A stretch of DNA of 31,494 bases from CAYWMP01 sp964459445 (lineage in GTDB: Bacteria; Desulfobacterota; DSM-4660; Desulfatiglandales; HGW-15), in contig CAYWMP010000054.1 in NCBI GenBank assembly GCA_964459445.1, positions 1-31,494 of the forward strand. The letters run 5' to 3'. Positions 1 to 8,674 of the stretch are shown here, one piece after another; position 1 is the first letter of the stretch, and each line of letters starts with the position of its first letter. Under the pieces are notes generated by a model, which worked only from the letters and a program-made list of their open reading frames with translations, was not told where the DNA came from and did not search any database. The translations under genes and the position numbers were made by a program.

Positions 1-433
1 GGCCAGAGGCGGCGCTGAACACTGAACACTCAGAACACCTTTGGTTTGTCAACGCTTGTCAGATTTGTTTGACTCGTTTAGTCAAAGAATCGCGGTGTAA
101 GGAGCTAATACCCCGCTGGTGATCAGGGATAGCCTGAAAGCGGCTAAATACCTTGGAGGAGCATGAATTAGTTAGTGACGATGGATTCATCACCTGAAAC
201 CCAGGCTATCGCTGCATCGGGATAATGATTTGCACACCAGCCAGTCAAGATGTTAAAGTATTGATATTCTTCAGGTAAAATAGAAACTCATGCATCTCCT
301 CGGATCTCCATTAGCACTTGACAATGCGCGGCCCCATCTCATATAGTTACTTTGTAGCTAAATAATAGCCACTGATATCCAGGTTTGAGCTTAATAAAAC
401 CTGTAATTATTTACCTTTGAAAGGGTTTAACCT
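1..433. other. Intergenic region upstream of the first gene
   Basis: I see no convincing gene here. There is a perfect 7-bp hairpin (TTTGACT, loop CGTTT, AGTCAAA) at 68-86. A perfect 9-bp inverted repeat pairs GATAGCCTG (128-136) with CAGGCTATC (202-210). Between its arms lie smaller self-complementary pieces, for example ATGAAT near 163 with ATTCAT near 185. A sigma70-like promoter for the first gene is listed separately. The inverted repeat lies upstream of that promoter, so it would not be in the transcript started there. Confidence 0.5.
318..347 (+). promoter_or_regulatory. Sigma70-like promoter for the GlcD-GlcF fusion gene
   Basis: TTGACA (318-323, perfect -35) is followed after 18 bases by TATAGT (342-347, five of six -10 positions). 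Transcription would start near 354, giving a leader of about 80 bases before the ATG at 434. This rests on the match alone. Confidence 0.6.
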
Positions 434-3037
434 ATGAGTATTATTGATGAAATAGCCGAAATTGTGGGCTCGGAACATGTGTTTGACGATCCCGTAGAGT
501 GCCTTTGCTATTCACGGGATATGTCCGTTCATCAGGGGGTGGCGGACGCTGTGGTTTTTCCCAAGACCACGGAGCAGATTTCGGCCATCATGAAATTAGC
601 CCATCGGGATAAGATCCCCGTGACGCCGCGAGGAACCGGCAGTTGCGTTACCGGCGCGGTCCTGCCCGTCAGAGGGGGTTTGTTGCTGGACTTGCACCTG
701 ATGAACAATATCCTGGAGATCAATCGGAAGGATTTCTACGCCCGCCTTGAACCTGGCGTCCAATGCATGCCCCTGAACAACACTCTGGCCAAAGACAACC
801 TCATGTTTCCCCCAAACCCCGGCAGTGAGGCTATTGCGACCGTCGGGGGCATGGTGTCCACCAATGCCAGCGGTCACAGGGCAGTCAAGTACGGAACAAC
901 CCGGGATTACATCAAAGGTCTGAAGGTCGTTTTGGCGGATGGGACGGTCATAGAAACAGGCACCACGGTCCCAAAGAGCTCGCTGGGTTACGATTTGACG
1001 CATCTCTTTTGTGCCGCCGAGGGCACGCTGGGGGTTATCACCGAGGTTATTGTCAAACTTGAGCCAAAACCCGAGTATGGCGCTTTGGCCCTGGCCATTT
1101 TTGGGGACCTTAACGCGGCAGGAGATGCGGTCACAGAGGTGACCACATCGGGCATAAAGCTGGCCGGGTGCGAGGTCCTGGATAGGTTCAGTTTAAAGGT
1201 GGTTGAAGAGGCCCTTGGAAAGGACGTGAGCAAGATAGAGGCCCTTCTTATCATGGAGGCGGATGGCGCCAAAGAGGTCGTGCTCCGGGATATGAACAGG
1301 ATCGAAGAGATCTGCAAGAAATTCCATGTACAGGAATTTGAATGGACCGACGATCCAAAGAGAAGAGAAGAACTGATGGCCGCAAGGGGCAAGCTGGTCC
1401 CGACCCTCTCCAGGATCAAACCTGGAAACCGGCTCATTCCCATTGCAGAGGACTTCGGTGTGCCCCCATCCAAACTCCCTGAGACGATCCGCCGCGCCCA
1501 GGCGATTTCGGAAAAACACAATATCGTCATCAGCACCTTCGGACATGTGGGTGATGGCAATGTTCATACGACCTTTGTTGCGGACGTGAGGAGTCGAGAT
1601 GAATGGGATCGGCTCAAGATGGCTGTGGAAGATTTGGTGGAAACGGCCATGGAAATGAAGGGGACTCTCAGTGCCGAGCACGGCACAGGGATCACCCGAG
1701 CGCCTCACATCGAGCAAGAACTTGGCCCTGCCATGGAGGTGATGAGAAGTATCAAACAGTCCCTGGACCCTGAGAATATCTTAAACCCCGGGAAAATGGG
1801 ACTTGAGAGAACGGAGAAGAAGGCGGACATATACGATTATTTTGCCTTTCAACCGCTCATAGACAACCCGGAAGGGGTCAACTCCTACGGCGTCGATGTG
1901 GACAATGAGGTCCTCGCCTGCATCCACTGCGGGTTTTGTCGTCTGGGGTGCCCCACTTTCAGTGCAACCCACAGGGAATCGAGAAATGCCCGTGGGAGGA
2001 ATGCCCTGGCCTATTATTTTATGAACAACACCGTCGAACCCACAAAGGAACTCTCCGAGGCCTTTTATAGCTGCACGACCTGCCAGGCCTGCACCTATTT
2101 TTGTCCCGCTCGTATCAAAGTCGACGAAATCGTAGAAGGTGTCCGCAAAAAACTATACAGGTTGGGCTTTGTCCCCACGCCGGTCCTGGGTGTGCGGGAT
2201 AATATTTTAAAGGCGGGCAATGTCTATGCGAGCGCAAAGGAGGACAGGACCGACATCTATCCTCCGGCCCTCAGGGAAAAGGCCAAGAAGGGCGAGCTTA
2301 AGGACAAGGCCGATATCCTGCTATTCATGGGCTGCGTACCGAGCTACCTGGATATGAAAATGGTCCCCAGCTTGATCAAGCCCCTGGAGGCCGCCCAAGT
2401 GGATTATACGACGATGGGTGCCGATGAGGGATGCTGCGGCCTTCCTCTCTATTTGATGGGGTCCGATGGATTTAAATCACACGCCGAGCAACTCATCGAA
2501 AGAATCAGGGCGACCGGCGCCAAGGAATTGGTAACCCCCTGCGCAGGCTGTTACAAGGCCTTCAAAAAGATCTATGCAGAAATCGGCGACCTGGGTGTGG
2601 GTGTCTATCATTCCATTCAATACCTGGAGAAGCTGCTTAACGATGGAAAAATCGAATTGGGTGGTGACCTGGGAAAGAAGGTAACCTACCACGATCCCTG
2701 CGATCTGGGCCGGGTTTTCCAGATTTTTGATGAACCAAGAAATATCCTTGAACAGATACCGGGGCTCGAATACGTCGAGATGGCCAGAAACAGGCTTCAG
2801 GCCCGCTGCTGCGGCGCCGGCGGGGGCGTTTTGGCCAATGAGCCCGATTTGGCCGTTGATATGGCAGCCGAAAGGGTTCGCGATGCCTTGGCAGTGGGGG
2901 CCAATATCATTGTTTCGGGATGCGCCGCCTGTAAGGATAATCTGAGGAAGGGTGCCAAGGCCATACCCAAGGATGAAAGAGGCAAGATCAAGATCATGGA
3001 TGTTACGGAGATGGTGGCCAAAGCCCTAGCAGGCTGA
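434..3037 (+). CDS. FAD-linked 2-hydroxyacid dehydrogenase fused to Fe-S/CCG subunit (GlcD-GlcF type)
   Basis: This 867-residue protein probably oxidises a D-2-hydroxyacid (lactate, glycolate or 2-hydroxyglutarate class) to the 2-oxoacid and passes electrons through Fe-S clusters to the quinone pool or a soluble carrier. Residues about 35-175 are the PCMH-type FAD-binding domain (TVGGMVSTNASG, then KYGTTRDYIKGL). Residues about 210-455 are the FAD-oxidase C-terminal domain, with FGHVGDGNVH and SAEHGTGI. Two 4Fe-4S motifs follow (C496/C499/C502/C506 and C547/C550/C553/C557). Two cysteine-rich CCG domains finish the protein (GCCGLPLY, PCAGCYKAF, HDPCDLGR, CCGAGGGVL). GlcD and GlcF are usually separate proteins; here they are one. 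A modest Shine-Dalgarno (GAAAGGG) precedes the ATG. It leads a same-strand run with dehydratase, activase, ligase and thiolase genes, which suggests that it supplies or drains the 2-hydroxyacid. The substrate cannot be read from the sequence. Confidence 0.9.
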   Translation: MSIIDEIAEIVGSEHVFDDPVECLCYSRDMSVHQGVADAVVFPKTTEQISAIMKLAHRDKIPVTPRGTGSCVTGAVLPVRGGLLLDLHLMNNILEINRKDFYARLEPGVQCMPLNNTLAKDNLMFPPNPGSEAIATVGGMVSTNASGHRAVKYGTTRDYIKGLKVVLADGTVIETGTTVPKSSLGYDLTHLFCAAEGTLGVITEVIVKLEPKPEYGALALAIFGDLNAAGDAVTEVTTSGIKLAGCEVLDRFSLKVVEEALGKDVSKIEALLIMEADGAKEVVLRDMNRIEEICKKFHVQEFEWTDDPKRREELMAARGKLVPTLSRIKPGNRLIPIAEDFGVPPSKLPETIRRAQAISEKHNIVISTFGHVGDGNVHTTFVADVRSRDEWDRLKMAVEDLVETAMEMKGTLSAEHGTGITRAPHIEQELGPAMEVMRSIKQSLDPENILNPGKMGLERTEKKADIYDYFAFQPLIDNPEGVNSYGVDVDNEVLACIHCGFCRLGCPTFSATHRESRNARGRNALAYYFMNNTVEPTKELSEAFYSCTTCQACTYFCPARIKVDEIVEGVRKKLYRLGFVPTPVLGVRDNILKAGNVYASAKEDRTDIYPPALREKAKKGELKDKADILLFMGCVPSYLDMKMVPSLIKPLEAAQVDYTTMGADEGCCGLPLYLMGSDGFKSHAEQLIERIRATGAKELVTPCAGCYKAFKKIYAEIGDLGVGVYHSIQYLEKLLNDGKIELGGDLGKKVTYHDPCDLGRVFQIFDEPRNILEQIPGLEYVEMARNRLQARCCGAGGGVLANEPDLAVDMAAERVRDALAVGANIIVSGCAACKDNLRKGAKAIPKDERGKIKIMDVTEMVAKALAG

Positions 3038-3069
3038 TGAGAAACGCTCATCTGCCGTTCGACATGCCG

Positions 3070-3131
3070 TTCGACAAGCTCACGGTCCTGAGCAAGGTCG
3101 AAGGACTCACGGCCCTGAGCAAAGCCGAAGG
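3070..3131. repeat. Palindromic REP-like repeat, copy 1 with partial second unit
   Basis: The palindrome at 3070-3102 pairs TTCGAC with GTCGAA and GCTCA with TGAGC. A degenerate second half-unit (CTCACGGCCCTGAGCAAAG...) continues to about 3131. A second copy of the palindrome lies at 14341-14373. It sits just after the stop codon of the preceding gene. Similar short palindromes occur in many environmental genomes; whether this is a true REP element is inference. Confidence 0.65.
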
Positions 3132-3369
3132 GCAGCGTTACCCTCATCCCGCGTCACTGCGACGTGAACAAAAGGCATAGGGCAAAGGGCGCAGGGCACA
3201 AGGTAAGAATATAAGACTGGACTTCTTTGGTTTTTCTTAAGCCTTGCGCCTTGAACCTTTTGCCGCTTGGCTTGTACGTCTCATTCCTCAAGATTTCATC
3301 CCGCTTGCAGCGGGATAAGCATTTTTCAGCATCCACTTAATAGCTCAACTATAGCCCAATGAGGAAAGA
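3132..3369. other. Intergenic spacer with weak inverted repeats
   Basis: No gene is seen. There is an imperfect inverted repeat (3181-3204 against 3241-3264, rich in GCGC and AAGG). A perfect 7-bp hairpin ATCCCGC / GCGGGAT with loop TTGCA lies at 3298-3316. The end of the spacer carries the GAGGAAAG ribosome binding site of the next gene. Confidence 0.45.
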
Positions 3370-4614
3370 ATGGCAGTAGAAGAAAATATAGCCAAGAGAA
3401 AGAATTTTGCGGCCGGCAAAACCCTAAAAAAGATCATGGCGGATCATTTCTACGAGCTGGACGAGGCATCGAAGACCGGTTCAAAGAAAATCGCCTGGTG
3501 CACGAGTGTTGGGCCTGCCGAGCTTCTGAGAGGCATGGGTTTTCTGGTGTATTTTCCTGAAAACCACGGGGCCATGTTGGGGGCTTCCCGAATGGCCACG
3601 GAATTAATCCCCTATGCCAATGCTATGGGTTATTCCCCGGACATATGCTCCTATCTCACCAGTGACGTCGGGTCCTTTCTTCAAAAAAAGACCCCGCTCC
3701 AAAAGGTCTACAATATCGATTCGGTCCCTAGGCCTGATGTTTTGGTTTTCAATACCAATCAATGTCGCGACGTCCAGGACTGGTTTGCCTGGTACGCGAG
3801 GGAGTTGAACATGCCCCTCGTCGGTGTCCATACCCACAGGGACATTGGCGAGATTCGAAAATATCAGGTCCAGGACATCGGAAAGCAGATTGAAGACCTC
3901 ATCCCTCAGCTTGAGGAGGTATCCGGTGAGAAGTTCGATATAGACCACTTTAGAGAGGCGATAGAGTTTTCGAGACAAAATTCCGTCCTTTGGAGGGCAT
4001 GTCTTGAGACCGCTTCGGCCCTCCCTTCTCCCTGGACCTTTTTTGACGCCACGATCCATATGGGCCCCGCTGTTGTGGCAAGGGGCACCAAGGCGGCGGT
4101 TGATTACTATGATCTGCTCCTAAAGGAGTTGAAGGATAGGGTTCAAGAGGGAATCGGAGCGGTGGAGGGAGAGGCCCATCGACTCTACTGGGAAGGCATG
4201 CCTATTTGGGGCAAGCTCAGGCCGCTGTCCGAGCAATTCGCTTCCCTGAAGAGCTGTGTGGTGGCATCAACCTACTGCAACAGTTGGATTTTCGATCAGC
4301 TAGATCCAAAAGAACCCTTTGAAAGCATGGGCCTGGCCTATACGGAACTTTTTATTGTGAGAGATGAACCCTACAAGGAGCAGTATATCAAAGACTGCCA
4401 TGATCTATTCAATTTCGACGGCATCATCTTTCATGACGCCAAGACCTGTCCAAATAACTCCAACAACCGCTACGGCATGCCTGAAAGGATGAGTGAAAAT
4501 TTGGGTATCCCGGCGCTCACCATACACGGCGATCTCAATGATCTGCGATGTTATTCCGAAGAACAGGCCAAGACCAATATAGAGGCATTCATCGAGCAGT
4601 TGGAAGAAAGGTAA
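3370..4614 (+). CDS. 2-hydroxyacyl-CoA dehydratase / benzoyl-CoA reductase family subunit (HgdB-like)
   Basis: A 414-residue member of the HgdB/BcrB/FldC family, whose proteins carry a Fe-S cluster reduced by an ATP-driven activase to perform radical dehydration or ring/double-bond reduction. Candidate cluster ligands are C44 (AWCTS), C93 (DICSYL), C132 (NQCRD) and C360 (AKTCPNNSN). The C-terminal GDLNDLRCYSEEQ segment is the usual family ending. The ATG follows a GAGGAAAG ribosome binding site. The activase gene begins 21 bases downstream. Known dehydratases and class I benzoyl-CoA reductases use two such subunits. Only one is here, so it may be homodimeric, like double-cubane-cluster proteins, or its partner may lie elsewhere. 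The substrate is unknown; I am confident of the family, not of the reaction. Confidence 0.88.
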   Translation: MAVEENIAKRKNFAAGKTLKKIMADHFYELDEASKTGSKKIAWCTSVGPAELLRGMGFLVYFPENHGAMLGASRMATELIPYANAMGYSPDICSYLTSDVGSFLQKKTPLQKVYNIDSVPRPDVLVFNTNQCRDVQDWFAWYARELNMPLVGVHTHRDIGEIRKYQVQDIGKQIEDLIPQLEEVSGEKFDIDHFREAIEFSRQNSVLWRACLETASALPSPWTFFDATIHMGPAVVARGTKAAVDYYDLLLKELKDRVQEGIGAVEGEAHRLYWEGMPIWGKLRPLSEQFASLKSCVVASTYCNSWIFDQLDPKEPFESMGLAYTELFIVRDEPYKEQYIKDCHDLFNFDGIIFHDAKTCPNNSNNRYGMPERMSENLGIPALTIHGDLNDLRCYSEEQAKTNIEAFIEQLEER

Positions 4615-4635
4615 GCATAAGGGAATCATAGGGTT

Positions 4636-5436
4636 GTGAGCTCCAAGCTATACATTGGCGTGGATGTGGGAGCTTCCCGCACGAAAGTAGCGGTTCTTGA
4701 TGAGTCGAAAAAGCTGCTCGGGCACGCTGTGAAGAAATCGGGGACCGATTTCGGCCAGACGGCGGAATCATGCCTCGAATCCTCTCTGGACATGGCCGGC
4801 GCCTCTCGAAAGGATATTGTCCGGTGTTTCTCGACCGGCTATGGCCGGAAGAATGTCCCTTTCAGCGATGAAGCAAGGACTGAAATCGGGTGCCACGCCA
4901 AGGGGTGTTATCACTATTACACCATTGCCATGACCATCATTGATATAGGCGGCCAGGACAACAAGGTTATTAAGTTGGATGAAAAGGGAAGACGCTCCAG
5001 TTTTAAGATGAATCGAAAGTGCGCTGCGGGTACGGGCGCCTTCCTTGAAGAGATGTCCATGAGGCTTGATATCCCTTTAGAGGAGATGGACGCCCTGGCC
5101 CGTCAGTCGCAGGAGATGGTGGAACTGGGCAGTTTCTGCACCGTGTTCTCGGCCACGGAAGTCCTGGAAAAAATCAGGGGAGGCAAAAAAGTACCGGACA
5201 TCGTAAAAGGACTCTTCTATTCGGTGATCAAGCGGATCCTGGAGATGGACTCCCTGACGGATCGGGTAGTCATGACCGGGGGCGTGGTGGAGCATAATCC
5301 CTATCTGGTCAGCATGGTGGAAGAAATCACGGGATATGGAATCCTGGTGCCGGAACACCCGCAGTTGACGGGAGCCATAGGGGCCGCCCTCATAGCGATG
5401 GAGAGCGAGAGCTCCCGCGGGACGGGCGCTCGTTGA
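4636..5436 (+). CDS. Acyl-CoA dehydratase activase (HgdC/BadF-type ATPase)
   Basis: A 266-residue ATPase of the ASKHA fold that binds one 4Fe-4S cluster at its dimer interface and injects a low-potential electron into the partner dehydratase/reductase on ATP hydrolysis. Visible are the phosphate-1 motif (YIGVDVGASRTK), STGYGRKNV, the phosphate-2 motif (IIDIGGQDNK), the cluster ligand C129 in KCAAGTGAF, the second ligand C168 in GSFCTVFSATEV, and the adenosine motif MTGGVVEHNP. The 39-residue spacing of C129 and C168 matches HgdC. The start is GTG, since MSSKLYIGVDVG begins right at the fold. The gene follows the HgdB-like gene by 21 bases, so the two are almost certainly co-transcribed and their products partners. 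Confidence 0.93.
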   Translation: MSSKLYIGVDVGASRTKVAVLDESKKLLGHAVKKSGTDFGQTAESCLESSLDMAGASRKDIVRCFSTGYGRKNVPFSDEARTEIGCHAKGCYHYYTIAMTIIDIGGQDNKVIKLDEKGRRSSFKMNRKCAAGTGAFLEEMSMRLDIPLEEMDALARQSQEMVELGSFCTVFSATEVLEKIRGGKKVPDIVKGLFYSVIKRILEMDSLTDRVVMTGGVVEHNPYLVSMVEEITGYGILVPEHPQLTGAIGAALIAMESESSRGTGAR

Positions 5437-5499
5437 GCTACGGCGCGGTTCGCCACGCCATCTTCAGTCGGGCCATAGCCTTTGGCAACGGCCGATCAT

Positions 5500-5519
5500 C
5501 CCTGTAACAAGCTACAGGG
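5500..5519. repeat. Perfect hairpin after the activase gene
   Basis: CCCTGTA (5500-5506) pairs with TACAGGG (5513-5519) around loop ACAAGC. It lies 64 bases after the activase stop and could act as a weak terminator or be a palindromic repeat unit. No T-run follows, so I do not call it a terminator. Confidence 0.45.
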
Positions 5520-5581
5520 TATTCTGGCGAAGGCGAATAAATGCCAATCGCGAAATAGTTTTGTCGCGCAAGTTTAACCTT

Positions 5582-5625
5582 TTCCAACTATGCGGGGACT
5601 CAGCAATCTCCCCGAGCCCCCGCAT
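5582..5625. repeat. Short copy of a dispersed hairpin element
   Basis: ATGCGGGG (5590-5597) pairs with CCCCGCAT (5618-5625), extended by CTC/GAG after one mismatch. The sequence from TCCAAC through GCAATCTC matches the left end of the 21376-21640 element. TCCCCGAGCCCCCGC matches its right end. It therefore looks like the two ends of that element joined without the interior. Confidence 0.6.
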
Positions 5626-5688
5626 AATCAAACACGCTTTCATATAGAATGTTACTTTTTGTAACGACATGCAGAGGGAGGGAGTAAA

Positions 5689-7269
5689 ATGACAGGCAGT
5701 CAATGGATGCATATGGGAATGGCCCTGAGGATGAACGCCATTAACTACCCGGACAAACTGGGGTGGCAGGACAAAAACAGGGAATATGACTTCAAGACCT
5801 GGAATGAACGGTCCTGTCGCCTGGCCAACGGCCTCAAGGACCTTGGCGTGGGTTACAAGGATCCCTATGCCGTTATTGCCTTCAACTGTGGCGAGTGGAT
5901 GGACATCTATGCCAGCTGCGGCAAAGGGGGACAGATTACTGTCCCCATCATGTTCAGGCTGGCGGCTCCTGAAATCGAATTCATCGTCAACCATTCCGAT
6001 TGTAAGGGCTTCATTGTGGAGGCCCCCTTCGTAGACTTGATCGACAGCATTCGGGACAAGCTCCCGGTACCCGAGGATGCCTATATCTATATGGGAGACG
6101 GCCCCGTGCCCGAGGGATACGTCGGTTATGAGGAGTTACTGGAAAAATCCTCTCCCGAGGAACCGGATATCATGGTGGATTGCAAAGACACCTGGGTGGT
6201 TATGTACACGTCGGGAACCACCGGTCGGCCAAAGGGAGTAGTGCGAACCCATGAAGCCAACATGGCCCAGTATTATCTCAACGACATCAACATGGGCGTG
6301 CGTCCGACGGACAAGGTCATGTTGGTCATGCCCATGTGTCATGTCAATTCCATTTTCTATTCCTTCGCCTATACCCTGGTCACGGCCCCCGTATTCATCT
6401 ACAATATGGTCAGCTTCGATCCGGAAGATCTTTTGAGGACCATCGAGACCTATAAAATCACGTTCACCTCCCTGGTACCCACCCATTACATTATGATGCT
6501 GGCGCTGCCCGAAGAGGTGAAGAACAACATTGACGTGTCCTCTATTCGTCAGCTTCTCATCTCCTCCGCCCCGGCCAGAAAGGATCTGAAACTGGCCATC
6601 ATGGAATACTTCAAGAATGCGGAACTCTGGGAAGCCTACGGCAGCACCGAAGGGGGCTTGGTCACCCTGCTTCGACCCGAAGATCAGTTCAAGAAACTGG
6701 GATCCATCGGGCGGGAAATTTTCGGTACCGACCGCATCCGGATTTTGGATGAAGACCGAAAGGAAGTGCCGGATGGTGAGGTGGGTGAACTTTTCTATCG
6801 TACACCCATGCTCTTCAAGGAATATGTGAAAGACCCGGAAAAGACCAAGGAGGCCTTCGACAATGGATGGTCCTCTGCCGGAGACATGGTAAAGCGGGAT
6901 GAGGACGGCTATTGCAGCCTCATGGATCGGAAGGCCAACATGATTATCACGGGGGGAGAAAACGTCTATCCCTCCGAGGTGGAGAGCGCCGTGGGCGCCC
7001 ACGAGGCCGTTAAGGACATAGCCGTGATCGGCGTTCCCGACGATAAATGGGGCGAGGCGGTAAAGGCCGTTGTGGTATTGCACGAAAATTATGAACCCGG
7101 GGAGGGATTGGGCAAGGAGATCATGGATTGGTCCCGGGATAAAATTGCGGGGTTCAAACGCCCCAAGACGGTCGATTTTATCAAAGATGAAGAGATGCCG
7201 AGAGCAGCGAACGGCAAGATTCTCCATCGTATCCTGCGGGAAAAATACGGCAAGTGGAGCGACGGATAG
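5689..7269 (+). CDS. Acyl-CoA synthetase (class I adenylate-forming, AMP-binding)
   Basis: A 526-residue enzyme expected to activate a carboxylic acid to its CoA thioester through an acyl-adenylate. The P-loop signature YTSGTTGRPKG is at 173-183. The adenine-site motif YGSTEGG is central. The hinge region GWSSAGDMVKRDEDGY is followed by DRKANMIITGGENVYPSEVE. The catalytic C-terminal lysine is K510 in PRAANGKILHR. A strong GGAGGGAG ribosome binding site fixes the ATG. Length and motifs are complete. Its neighbours suggest that it activates the acid handled by the HgdB-like enzyme, perhaps a 2-hydroxy, aromatic or medium-chain acid, but specificity cannot be read from sequence alone. Confidence 0.92.
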   Translation: MTGSQWMHMGMALRMNAINYPDKLGWQDKNREYDFKTWNERSCRLANGLKDLGVGYKDPYAVIAFNCGEWMDIYASCGKGGQITVPIMFRLAAPEIEFIVNHSDCKGFIVEAPFVDLIDSIRDKLPVPEDAYIYMGDGPVPEGYVGYEELLEKSSPEEPDIMVDCKDTWVVMYTSGTTGRPKGVVRTHEANMAQYYLNDINMGVRPTDKVMLVMPMCHVNSIFYSFAYTLVTAPVFIYNMVSFDPEDLLRTIETYKITFTSLVPTHYIMMLALPEEVKNNIDVSSIRQLLISSAPARKDLKLAIMEYFKNAELWEAYGSTEGGLVTLLRPEDQFKKLGSIGREIFGTDRIRILDEDRKEVPDGEVGELFYRTPMLFKEYVKDPEKTKEAFDNGWSSAGDMVKRDEDGYCSLMDRKANMIITGGENVYPSEVESAVGAHEAVKDIAVIGVPDDKWGEAVKAVVVLHENYEPGEGLGKEIMDWSRDKIAGFKRPKTVDFIKDEEMPRAANGKILHRILREKYGKWSDG

Positions 7270-7383
7270 GCCGTGGCATAGCGCATTGTGCGCCTACCTA
7301 TGGACTTGAACCTGCCGGGTTTTTAGTATACAGATTGGTGATAGTTGGGCGGATAACATTAAAGGAACTGGAGGGATAAGAAT

Positions 7384-8574
7384 ATGTTTTCAAAAGCGTT
7401 TATACCTTACAAGGGCTATTACTCATCCCCATTTTGCCGCTGGCAAGGGAGCTTGGCGAATGAGAATTCCATCGTACTCGGGGCGAAAACCGCCAAAAGA
7501 TGGCTGGAGGAAAAGAAGTGGGATCCCAAGATGTTTGACTATGTCATCCTGGGCATTACCATCGGACAACCGAGTATATTTTACGGGAGCACATGGGCGG
7601 CCGCCCTCATGGGAGCGACAGGTACCCCGGGTGTGACCTTAAGCCAGGCCTGCACCACATCCACAACGAGCATTTATCAGGCTGCGTCAGGCGTTGAGAC
7701 GGGTTTCTATCAGAACTGCTGTACCCTGATGACCGACAGGACATCGAACGGGCCCCACACCATTTGGCCGAATCCCAAAGGGCCGGGCGGCGAGGTGATA
7801 TCGGAGAACTGGTTGATGGATAATTTTAACAGTGATCCGAACGTGGGTCTGAGGATGATAGAGACTGCCGAGAATGTGGCCAAAGAAAACGGTATTACAA
7901 AGGAACAGTGTGACGATCTAGCATTCAGGCGATATGAACAGTATACGGATGCCCTCGCAGAGGACAGGGCATTTCAAAAGCGCTATATGTTTCCGGCGGA
8001 GATTTCACTTGGCCGGAAAAAAACGAAGCTCGTGGAAGAAGATGAAGGCGTGACCAAGAGCACAAAAGAGGGCCTGGCCGCTCTGCGACCTCTCATCCCG
8101 GACGGCGTTGTTTCCTTTGGTGCACAGACTTACCCGGCTGATGGAAACTGTGCCGTGGTGGTGACCACTGAGGAAAAGGCAAAAGAGCTCAGTGCGGACG
8201 CTAATGTGCCGATTCAGATAATTTCATACGGGTTTTCGAGGGAAAAGGCGGGATTCATGGCTGCGGCCCCTGTCCCGGCAACAAAGATGGCCCTGGAAAA
8301 GGCCGAGCTCAAGATCGAGGACATAAAGGTGATCAAGACCCATAACCCCTTCATCGTCAATGATCTGTACCTGGGCCAGAAATTCGGCATCGATCCCAAC
8401 ACCATTAACAATTATGGTTGCTCGATGATCTACGGACACCCGCAGGGTCCTACTGCCGGGCGTATTATCATGGAAGGGATCGAAGAGACGGTCTTAAAAG
8501 GTGGCGGGTATTTTCTCTGGACCGGGTGTGCGGCCGGAGATACCGGTGGTGCTTTGATCCTTAAGGTCGGATAG
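7384..8574 (+). CDS. Thiolase-superfamily protein, divergent acyl-CoA acetyltransferase-like
   Basis: A 396-residue thiolase-fold protein that could cleave a 3-ketoacyl-CoA with CoA, or condense acyl-CoAs. The nucleophile is C90 (SQACTTSTTS), aligning with Cys89 of classical thiolase. H352 lies in the GHP motif (YGHPQGPTAGRI) and C382 in GCAAGDTGG where CxGGG is usual. At the place of the conserved NEAF box the sequence is HNPF, so H320 occupies the usual asparagine position. The N-terminus is also unlike standard thiolases. The start has an excellent ribosome binding site (GGAGGGA). It is the last gene before a strong terminator, so it ends the catabolic run. A non-canonical condensing or lyase activity is possible. 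Confidence 0.82.
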   Translation: MFSKAFIPYKGYYSSPFCRWQGSLANENSIVLGAKTAKRWLEEKKWDPKMFDYVILGITIGQPSIFYGSTWAAALMGATGTPGVTLSQACTTSTTSIYQAASGVETGFYQNCCTLMTDRTSNGPHTIWPNPKGPGGEVISENWLMDNFNSDPNVGLRMIETAENVAKENGITKEQCDDLAFRRYEQYTDALAEDRAFQKRYMFPAEISLGRKKTKLVEEDEGVTKSTKEGLAALRPLIPDGVVSFGAQTYPADGNCAVVVTTEEKAKELSADANVPIQIISYGFSREKAGFMAAAPVPATKMALEKAELKIEDIKVIKTHNPFIVNDLYLGQKFGIDPNTINNYGCSMIYGHPQGPTAGRIIMEGIEETVLKGGGYFLWTGCAAGDTGGALILKVG

Positions 8575-8597
8575 GGCTGACCCTATTTCTGACCTTT

Positions 8598-8635
8598 AAA
8601 GGACTATTCTTGATGATCGGGAATAGTCCTTTTTT
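8598..8635 (+). terminator. Rho-independent terminator after the thiolase gene
   Basis: A perfect 12-bp stem AAAGGACTATTC / GAATAGTCCTTT (8598-8609 and 8621-8632) with an 11-base loop runs into a T-run (8630-8635). It closes the 434-8574 cluster 23 bases after the last stop. Confidence 0.9.
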
Positions 8636-8674
8636 CGTTACTACTCAGGTTCTCCAGTTCAAGGTTTTTATCCT

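Noticed and set aside
6136..7227. 363-codon reading frame on the minus strand inside the acyl-CoA synthetase gene
   Set aside because: It lies wholly opposite a complete AMP-binding enzyme, and its translation shows no recognisable domain.
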